From Tannerellaceae bacterium (GTDB taxonomy: Bacteria > Bacteroidota > Bacteroidia > Bacteroidales > Tannerellaceae): 16,965 bases of DNA. The DNA lies in NCBI GenBank assembly GCA_031267205.1, contig JAIRZN010000068.1, forward strand, positions 1-16,965, in the 5' to 3' direction. The position numbers and the translations under genes were made by a program. The notes under the pieces were generated by a model. The model ran no database searches. It worked only from the letters and a program-made list of their open reading frames with translations, and was not told the origin of the DNA. Below are positions 7,314-12,541 of the stretch, piece by piece (within the stretch, counting starts at the first letter, position 1; every line of letters begins with the position of its first letter).

Positions 7314-7386
7314 AAAAAAATCCCGCCACCACTCTTAATGTTCTTCAAACTGAAGTCGCAGACAGAGTAGTGGCGGGAACTTTTTT
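7314..7386. terminator. Bidirectional hairpin terminator, copy B
   Basis: Same outer stem (7322-7334 with 7365-7377) and inner CTTCA-AAC-TGAAG hairpin as copy A. On the - strand, downstream of lipoprotein copy B, the stem is followed by seven T, a strong intrinsic terminator; on the + strand it is followed by six T. Confidence 0.8.
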
Positions 7387-7416
7387 GGAAACCCACAGAT
7401 TCAATTACTACAATTG

Positions 7417-7608
7417 TCACTGATAACTGTATATCGCAGTGATCCTGCCAATGATTTCAGATGGTCCTTCTTCTGTATTCGCATTTGGCGCACCATTAGC
7501 ATCAGATGGATCAAATCCTGGGTCTTCTATTGAACATGAAGATGCAAGAACAAAAAGAACAACAGCAGTCATGACCACTTTTTTGTTGCAAATAAATTTT
7601 CTGATCAT
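7417..7608 (-). CDS. Small predicted lipoprotein, copy B
   Basis: A 63-residue paralogue of the gene at 6868-7068. I use the ATG at 7608 because MIRKFICNKK then aligns exactly with MLKKFICNKK of copy A; an ATG six bases upstream would add two residues. Signal core and ASSC lipobox are identical to copy A. The mature part matches through GPSEIIGR apart from one Tyr-to-Ser change, then differs: ITAIYSYQ here against FTSIYSYSGGQ there. The conserved front and variable end recall families of secreted peptides that diversify at one terminus, but with only two copies this is suggestive. It has its own promoter and terminator. Confidence 0.7.
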   Translation of the reverse strand: MIRKFICNKKVVMTAVVLFVLASSCSIEDPGFDPSDANGAPNANTEEGPSEIIGRITAIYSYQ

Positions 7609-7642
7609 AATCATAAAGTATTTAATAAATTAATTGATTTCA

Positions 7643-7650
7643 CAAATGTA
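7643..7650 (-). promoter_or_regulatory. Promoter -7 element for small lipoprotein copy B
   Basis: TACATTTG on the - strand, identical to the element in copy A and at the equivalent distance from the gene, although flanking bases have changed. Confidence 0.55.
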
Positions 7651-7662
7651 GGGAAATGTTTA

Positions 7663-7782
7663 ATGCGATTGAATAGTTCAGCACAACTAATAGTATATTT
7701 TTTTATCACCTTCGGCGGGAGGATTGACTACTACTCCGAACCGGGCAAGGGCACAGAAGCGAATATTGAGATTGATTTGTAG
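7663..7782 (+). pseudogene. 3' remnant of a sensor histidine kinase gene, copy B
   Basis: Equivalent to the fragment at 7123-7242: 39 codons ending with GGRIDYYSEPGKGT and a short final strand. Over the kinase-like segment the two copies differ at two third-codon positions only (GGA/GGG and AAC/AAT), both silent. In the unrelated first part two amino acids differ. The stop codon at 7780-7782 is directly followed by the first unit of the 41-bp array. Confidence 0.65.
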
Positions 7783-8110
7783 CTTTCTTAGCCTAAGAAA
7801 CGAGCAAACCGCGCGGCGCGGAACTTTCTTTCCGTAAGAAATTAGCAAATCAGCCGGCGGGGAACTTTCTTAGCCTAAGAAATTAGCAAATCACGCGGCG
7901 GGAAGCTTTCTTTCCGTAAGAAACAAAGAAATCGCGCGACGCGGAGCTTTCTTCCCGTAAGAAACGAAGAAACCGCGCGGCGAGAAGCTTTCTTAGCCTA
8001 AGAAACGGGGAAACCGCGCGGCGCGGAGCTTTCTTATCCTAAGAAACGAAGAAACCGCGCAGCGAGAAGCTTTCTTAGCCTAAGAAACGGGGAAACCGCG
8101 CGGCGTGGTG
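7783..8110. repeat. Array of eight 41-bp tandem repeats with palindromic core
   Basis: Units start at 7783, 7824, 7865, 7906, 7947, 7988, 8029 and 8070, an exact 41-base period with no indels. Every unit begins CTTTCTT, then four variable bases (AGCC, TCCG, AGCC, TCCG, CCCG, AGCC, ATCC, AGCC), then TAAGAAA; the arms form an inverted repeat and their 14 positions are invariant. The second half is GC-rich and often contains the palindrome CCGCGCGG. Units 6 and 8, and units 5 and 7, are most alike, so the last four are two copies of an 82-base dimer. The period is not a multiple of three, so this is not a coding repeat. No open reading frame crosses it convincingly. Confidence 0.95.
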
Positions 8111-8143
8111 CGGAAATTGTTGATGTTATGAGGGTGCAAAGAA

Positions 8144-8178
8144 AAAGGGCGCTACCGTTGTTAACGGCGACGCCCTTT
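8144..8178. terminator. Hairpin terminator after the DUF6261-like gene
   Basis: AAAGGGCG (8144-8151) pairs with CGCCCTTT (8171-8178), and inside it CCGTT pairs with AACGG around a GTT loop. On the - strand, 30 bases after the stop codon, the stem runs into a T-rich tail, as expected of an intrinsic terminator. It separates the gene from the 41-bp array. Confidence 0.8.
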
Positions 8179-8207
8179 GGGTTGTAAGGCTTGTTTCTTA
8201 AGCGATG

Positions 8208-9026
8208 TTATTCTTCGGCAGCCTCTTTGTCTTTGCTATTGCGCGCTGCGTGCTGCGAGGAGAGGGTGCGGTATTTTTTTACCGTCGAGTTCCAGGCTAT
8301 CACGAAGTTGTACGTTATATTCCCGAAGAGTGTCGGGTCGAACTTCTGACTGCCGTCATGATCTGCAAGGTCGAGGCTTTCGGGTTCCACGGCGACGTCT
8401 CCGCCCAGTCCTGCAGTAATGAGGATTGAGTCGATGACTGTTATCATACTGCTGTACAGGACGTCGACCTGCTGGCGGATTGAGGTAAGACTTTCGTTCG
8501 GTTTGATGATGTCTTCCTGCGTCCTCTGGTCCCACAGTTTGAGGAAAGCCTTCTGTGCGTTTTCGACGACTTTCACCCAGGGTCTTAGTCCAAGCAGTTC
8601 GGTGTTTTCCACATACCTGTCTTCGCCAAGATCCTGCAGGAGGTTGTATACCGATGCGGAGGCTTCGGCGTAACTACCACGGAGGACGTTCTTCTGGTAT
8701 CCTTGCAAGAGGTTGTAGAGATGCATGGCGGCGTCTTTTTTGCCGGCGTCGGGATCTCCCTGGAAGCCTTTGGCTATCTCAAGCAGCCGGCGGAAGCCGT
8801 TTTTCCGGTCGGTATTAGCCGTCGCGATGAGCTTTGTATAATAGCTCTTCTTGAGCGACTGGATAAGCAGGTCGGCTATCTTGTAAAGTGCAAGGAAATC
8901 CTTGAACAATTCCTTAATGCCGATCTTTTCCGAGTCGTAAAGCTCCACATACTTCTTATAAATGGTGAAAAACTCAAACCATTCTTCATTCCTCAGCCGT
9001 GTTTTGTTGAAGCGTGATACTTTCAT
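8208..9026 (-). CDS. DUF6261-like helical protein
   Basis: A 272-residue, mostly helical protein that resembles the DUF6261 family of Bacteroidales, whose function is unknown. The start MKVSRFNKTRLRNEEWFEFF fits the family beginning, so I use ATG 9026; the open frame extends 43 codons further up, but that part crosses the promoter. There is no signal peptide or membrane segment, so it is probably cytoplasmic. The body has repeated helical blocks with many Leu/Tyr/Lys, including SLKKSYYTKLIATANTDRK and IRQQVDVLYSSMITVIDSIL. In some genomes members occur near mobile or repeat-rich regions, which would fit the array next door, but I cannot verify that here. It is monocistronic, with a near-consensus promoter and its own terminator. 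Confidence 0.7.
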   Translation of the reverse strand: MKVSRFNKTRLRNEEWFEFFTIYKKYVELYDSEKIGIKELFKDFLALYKIADLLIQSLKKSYYTKLIATANTDRKNGFRRLLEIAKGFQGDPDAGKKDAAMHLYNLLQGYQKNVLRGSYAEASASVYNLLQDLGEDRYVENTELLGLRPWVKVVENAQKAFLKLWDQRTQEDIIKPNESLTSIRQQVDVLYSSMITVIDSILITAGLGGDVAVEPESLDLADHDGSQKFDPTLFGNITYNFVIAWNSTVKKYRTLSSQHAARNSKDKEAAEE

Positions 9027-9060
9027 TCGAATGTGCTTTAAAGGGTTAATAAATTGAGGC

Positions 9061-9090
9061 CAAATATACATATTAGTTGGAGGAAAACAA
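9061..9090 (-). promoter_or_regulatory. Near-consensus promoter for the DUF6261-like gene
   Basis: On the - strand TTG (9088-9090), 19 bases, then TATATTTG (9061-9068). This is the best two-part match in the window to the Bacteroidota -33/-7 promoter. The -7 box lies 34 bases upstream of the ATG at 9026 and supports that start over the longer reading frame. Confidence 0.75.
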
Positions 9091-9185
9091 TAGTGTGCGG
9101 TATTTTTTTTCGGTCCGGACGCAATTTTTTTTTGACGCCTATTTGCGCGATGCATTATTAATATTATTTAACGTCAAGTATAGCA

Positions 9186-9225
9186 TCGTATTACGAAACA
9201 TTCGTAGATTTGCGAAATAATCGTA
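9186..9225 (+). promoter_or_regulatory. Paired dyad operators around the blaI promoter
   Basis: Two 15-base dyads with the same design flank the promoter: TACGA-AACAT-TCGTA (9192-9206, perfect) and TGCGA-AATAA-TCGTA (9211-9225, one mismatch), 19 bases apart. A further TCGTA at 9186-9190 forms another dyad with the first TACGA. The -7 element TAGATTTG (9205-9212) touches both. BlaI/MecI repressors bind short dyads over their own promoters, so autorepression is the natural reading. Confidence 0.7.
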
Positions 9226-9242
9226 ATAAAGCATACAATATC

Positions 9243-9605
9243 ATGGAAAGATTAACTCCCCAGGAAGAAACGGTGATGCTCGAGATCTGGCAGAACGAGC
9301 CTTGCTACATTAAGGATATATTGGAGAAGTACCCGGAGCCAAGGCCCCCGTATACGACTGTGGCCTCGATTGTCAAAAACTTGGAGCGCAAGAAATATGT
9401 TTCGTCCGTACGCTACGGTAATACCTGCCGTTATGCGTCGCTCGTTTCCGAGGGCGAATATAAGCGCAAGTTCATGAGCGGCATAGTTCGTAATTACTTT
9501 GCCGATTCGTATAAGGAGATGGTATCGTTTTTTGCGCAGGAGCAAAAGATTTCGGCGGCCGATCTCGCGGATATTATACGTATGATTGAAGAAGGTAAAA
9601 GATAA
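9243..9605 (+). CDS. BlaI/MecI-family transcriptional repressor
   Basis: A 120-residue winged-helix repressor. The start MERLTPQEETVMLEIWQ is typical of the family; I use ATG 9243 and reject the longer frame from 9210, which runs through the operator. The DNA-binding part includes PPYTTVASIVKNLERKKYV, where TTVASIVKNLERKKYV corresponds to the recognition helix and wing of BlaI. The C-terminal 40 residues form the dimerising helices (YFADSYKEMVSFFAQEQ and AADLADIIRMIEEG). In the well-studied relatives the repressor is cleaved after a membrane M56 protease senses a signal, here the product of the next gene 11 bases downstream. It probably represses this operon through the dyads upstream. In Bacteroidota such pairs are not necessarily linked to beta-lactams. 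Confidence 0.92.
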   Translation: MERLTPQEETVMLEIWQNEPCYIKDILEKYPEPRPPYTTVASIVKNLERKKYVSSVRYGNTCRYASLVSEGEYKRKFMSGIVRNYFADSYKEMVSFFAQEQKISAADLADIIRMIEEGKR

Positions 9606-9616
9606 TCGCCGCCCTT

Positions 9617-10885
9617 ATGTCAGCAGAAGTAATATATTATATGAAGGCGAACGTGGCGATAGCGGTCTTTTGGACGTTTTACGCAATGTTTCTACGTCGC
9701 GATACCTTCTTTGGCCTGCGCCGCGTATCGCTCATGGCCTTTTATGCCGCAGCCGTAGCCTTCCCGTTGGTCGACCTGAGCAAATGGTTTGCAGGAGATG
9801 GGATTATGACGGGCGTTATGGAGACTTACGCCTCTTTATTACCCGTAATAACCGGCGGCGACGCCACTGTTGCCGCTACCGGTAATACGCCGGCGTGGGC
9901 GCACATCCTTGCGGCCGTATACTTGGGCGTGACCTTGTCCTTGGCCCTGCGCTTCGGCCTGCAATTGAGGCGCATACTCAGGCTGAAGGCCTCCAGCCGC
10001 GAGGATTGCATATCCGGCGTCAAGGTGTACGAAACATCTTCGGAGACGGGCCCATTCTCGTTCTTCGGCATGATTTTTATCTCGCCGGGCCGGCATACCC
10101 CGCGCGAGATGGAGGAGATACTTGCCCATGAACGCTGCCATTCGCTGGGCCTGCACTCGGTTGATGTCATAGTAAGCGAACTTATGTGCATAATGTTCTG
10201 GCTTAATCCCTTTGTATGGATGTTGAGGCGCGAGGTGCGCTGTAACCTTGAATACATTGCCGACAACCGCGTGCTCGCCGCCGGCTTTGACGGCAAGGTT
10301 TACCAGTATCACCTGCTCGACCTCGCCTGCCGCCCTGCAAATATACAGGCAAACATATATAATCATTTTAATGTATCACATTTAAAAAACAGAATCCGTA
10401 TGATGAACAAAAAACGTTCAAGAGCAATTGAAAGAACGAAGTACCTTATCCTTTTGCCGCTCGCAGCAATGCTCACGCTGCCGGCAAGCATCGAATCGGT
10501 CCCCATGGTAACGCCCCCCGCGCCCGTGGCCGCTATCCTGAACATAAGTCCGCCGCAAGACGCGCAGCGCGAAGTCTACGCCGTAGTAGAAGAGATGCCC
10601 CAGTACCCAGGGGGAGAAACTGCGCTGCTGAAGTTTATCTTCACCTCGGTTGACTATCCCGTGGAGGCGCAACAGAAGGGAGAACAAGGCCGCGTAATCT
10701 GCGCTTTCGTAATAGAGAGCGACGGCAGCATAACCGGAGCGAAAGTACTGAATGGTATCAGCCCGCAGTTAGACGCCGAAGCGCTGCGCGTAATAGGTTT
10801 GTTCCCTAAATGGACGCCCGGCAAAATGAAAGGGCAAGCCGTAGCCGTGCGCTACGTCATCCCCGTAACATTCCGCCTGCAATAA
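9617..10885 (+). CDS. M56-family (BlaR1-like) metallopeptidase with TonB C-terminal domain
   Basis: A 422-residue membrane protein. The N-terminal half has several hydrophobic segments (about residues 10-25, 35-52, 92-112 and 185-200). The zinc protease site is HERCH at 171-175 (in LAHERCHSLGLHS), with a likely third ligand E212 in NLEYIADNRVL, so the peptidase looks intact. A further membrane segment lies at about 275-292 (YLILLPLAAMLTLP). After it, residues about 325-422 form a TonB C-terminal domain (PQYPGGETALLKFI, EGQGRV-type strand, FPKWTPGKMKGQAVAVRYVIPVTF). The penicillin-binding sensor of staphylococcal BlaR1 is missing; the periplasmic TonB domain is probably the sensing or partner-binding part. 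It forms an operon with the repressor and ends at a strong terminator. Confidence 0.9.
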   Translation: MSAEVIYYMKANVAIAVFWTFYAMFLRRDTFFGLRRVSLMAFYAAAVAFPLVDLSKWFAGDGIMTGVMETYASLLPVITGGDATVAATGNTPAWAHILAAVYLGVTLSLALRFGLQLRRILRLKASSREDCISGVKVYETSSETGPFSFFGMIFISPGRHTPREMEEILAHERCHSLGLHSVDVIVSELMCIMFWLNPFVWMLRREVRCNLEYIADNRVLAAGFDGKVYQYHLLDLACRPANIQANIYNHFNVSHLKNRIRMMNKKRSRAIERTKYLILLPLAAMLTLPASIESVPMVTPPAPVAAILNISPPQDAQREVYAVVEEMPQYPGGETALLKFIFTSVDYPVEAQQKGEQGRVICAFVIESDGSITGAKVLNGISPQLDAEALRVIGLFPKWTPGKMKGQAVAVRYVIPVTFRLQ

Positions 10886-10906
10886 AGAGCCCCGTCGCCG
10901 GTATTC

Positions 10907-10969
10907 ACGCTGCCGCTACCCCTTGCGTTTTCCAGAGAAGCCGCAAGGAGTTAGCGGCAGCGTTTTTTT
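10907..10969 (+). terminator. Strong intrinsic terminator after the BlaI/M56 operon
   Basis: CGCTGCCGCTA (10908-10918) pairs perfectly with TAGCGGCAGCG (10952-10962), with an inner CCTTGCG/CGCAAGG stem, followed by seven T at 10963-10969. It cleanly separates this operon from the carbohydrate operon. Confidence 0.9.
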
Positions 10970-11062
10970 ACTCCCCCCTATGCAGCCGGCCGCCTTTCAC
11001 GGGAAAAATAAAGAAAACACAACAAATTGCGTTCAAGTGTGCGTGTGTGTTATACAAAATAC

Positions 11063-11070
11063 TATATTTG
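11063..11070 (+). promoter_or_regulatory. Promoter -7 element for the carbohydrate operon
   Basis: TATATTTG matches TAnnTTTG. No TTG is present at the -33 spacing; the region is a GT-rich run. A transcript would begin near 11077 and carry a leader of about 148 bases before the epimerase ATG at 11225, unusually long for this window. The leader holds no clear riboswitch fold that I can recognise. Confidence 0.6.
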
Positions 11071-11224
11071 CACGGCACACTTTAACAATTTACATGTATT
11101 AATGAGAAATAGTCTTACAATTGATAAATCTATTATGAAACGAAGCGCGAAGGTGGCGCCTGTGTCGCAGGTTATAAGCAAACAAGTTGCGGAGTTACAT
11201 ACTAACATCTTAAAATTTATATAT

Positions 11225-12490
11225 ATGAAAAACGTACTTATTCTGATCACCGCTTTATGCTTCGCCCTTTCGTGCGCGCATAAGCCTACGCCCGAAGAAC
11301 AGACCGTAAACCGTCTCAAGCAGGAAATTGTGCAAGACCTTACGGAGAATATCCTGCCGTTCTGGGCAAACCACTCGCCGGATCCATCCGGCGGATTCTA
11401 CGGGACGCTACTGTATGACGGTACGCCGGTCGACACCGCCGAAAAGGGCGGCATACTCAATGCGCGGCTCCTGTGGACGTACTCATCCGCCTACCGTATG
11501 CTGAAGGACGAGAATTACAAGAAGCTTGCCGACCACGCGCAGCGTTATTTCATCGACCACTTCATCGACAAGGAATTTGGCGGCTCGTATTATGTACTCA
11601 ACGCCGACGGCTCGCCGCTGATGACGCAAAAAAACACGTATCAGAACGCCTTTGCCGTATATGGCCTATCGGAACACTACCGCGCCACCGGCAACCAGGA
11701 AAGCCTCGAAGCAGCAATCGGCATATACAACAAATTGGTCGCATATGCCTTCGATCCCGAACTGAAGGGCTTCATCGAGGGCTGTTCGCGCGAGTGGGAA
11801 GCAAGCGGACGCGGATTGTCAAAGACTATGAACACCAATTTGCACGTACTCGAAGCGCTTACCAACCTCTATCGCGTATGGCAAGATCCGGGCCTCAAGC
11901 AGCAACTAACGGACGAGATAGATATAATGTGTCACAGGATACTCGACCAATCCACCTGGCACGAAATACTCTACCTGTCGATGAGCTGGGAACCAAGCCC
12001 GATGCGTATCGACTCCTACGGCCACGACATAGAATTTTCGTGGCTCCTTGTCGAAGCCGCCGAAGTATTGGGCGATGAAGTCATACTTGAAGACACCAAG
12101 CGCATAGCCGTCAACTTAGCAGACGTACAGATAAAAGAAGGCCTGTCGCCGGAAGGCTACCTGCACGGCGAGAAGTTCTACGGCGAACGCCCCGCATTCC
12201 CCGGCATGCCGCAGGAAACACGTCACCGTCTTGAATGGTGGCCCCAGGCGGAGGCAGTAGTAGGATTCATCAATGCCTGGCAGATAAGCGGCGACGCAAA
12301 ATTCTTGGATGCCGCAGTTTTGGCATGGGAGTGGACGAAGAAATATATGATAGACCACGAATACGGCGAATGGTACGGCAATGTTTACGAAGACGGCACA
12401 CCGATGAAGGAATTTGCTAAAGCCAGCCAGTGGAGATGCCCTTACCACAACAGCCGTATGGGTTTTGAAATCATGACACGCTTCCAATGA
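11225..12490 (+). CDS. AGE-family epimerase, predicted lipoprotein (cellobiose 2-epimerase-like)
   Basis: A 421-residue (alpha/alpha)6-barrel sugar epimerase of the N-acylglucosamine 2-epimerase family, closest in pattern to cellobiose/mannobiose 2-epimerases, which interconvert glucose and mannose at the reducing end of a disaccharide. Family segments are intact: LTENILPFW, GGFYG, ILNARLLWTYSSAYR, TYQNAFAVYGLSEHYRATG, the histidine-bearing SYGHDIEFSWLL, RLEWWPQAEAVVGF and the terminal WRCPYHNSRMGFEI; the histidines of GHDIE and CPYHN match the catalytic pair. The start at 11225 gives a lipoprotein signal (MKNVLILITALCFALSC), so the enzyme should be membrane-anchored outside the cytoplasm, whereas characterised relatives are mostly cytoplasmic. 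An in-frame extension up to ATG 11102 lacks a signal and is rejected. It leads an operon with two glycoside-hydrolase-like genes. Confidence 0.88.
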   Translation: MKNVLILITALCFALSCAHKPTPEEQTVNRLKQEIVQDLTENILPFWANHSPDPSGGFYGTLLYDGTPVDTAEKGGILNARLLWTYSSAYRMLKDENYKKLADHAQRYFIDHFIDKEFGGSYYVLNADGSPLMTQKNTYQNAFAVYGLSEHYRATGNQESLEAAIGIYNKLVAYAFDPELKGFIEGCSREWEASGRGLSKTMNTNLHVLEALTNLYRVWQDPGLKQQLTDEIDIMCHRILDQSTWHEILYLSMSWEPSPMRIDSYGHDIEFSWLLVEAAEVLGDEVILEDTKRIAVNLADVQIKEGLSPEGYLHGEKFYGERPAFPGMPQETRHRLEWWPQAEAVVGFINAWQISGDAKFLDAAVLAWEWTKKYMIDHEYGEWYGNVYEDGTPMKEFAKASQWRCPYHNSRMGFEIMTRFQ

Positions 12491-12541
12491 CATCTTTAGT
12501 TATCAACTATATTATTGTTTAATTCTTAATTTTATAGCACC

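Larger units (their letters stand above)
7312..7782. repeat. Direct repeat copy B of the duplicated module
   Basis: Second copy of the unit at 6771-7242, in the same orientation with a start-to-start offset of 541 bases. Its right end (ATTTGTAG) abuts the 41-bp repeat array directly, whereas copy A is followed by 69 bases of unrelated sequence. Confidence 0.95.

Noticed and set aside
7120..7332. A 70-residue - strand protein upstream of lipoprotein copy A
   Set aside because: It is the antisense of the histidine-kinase remnant; its first part runs through the unrelated spacer between the copies and would not be conserved in copy B.
6771..7782. Insertion sequence or transposon
   Set aside because: No transposase, no terminal inverted repeats and no target-site duplication could be seen at the ends of the duplicated units; the terminal hairpins lie only on one side of each copy.
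7783..8110. CRISPR array
   Set aside because: The whole 41-base unit is similar from copy to copy; there are no unique spacers and no cas genes in the window.
9027..9155. N-terminal extension of the DUF6261-like protein
   Set aside because: It crosses a near-consensus promoter and does not resemble the family start; ATG 9026 fits better.
9210..9242. Upstream start for the BlaI-type repressor
   Set aside because: It lies inside the operator and overlaps the expected transcription start; the family start MERLTPQEE begins at 9243.
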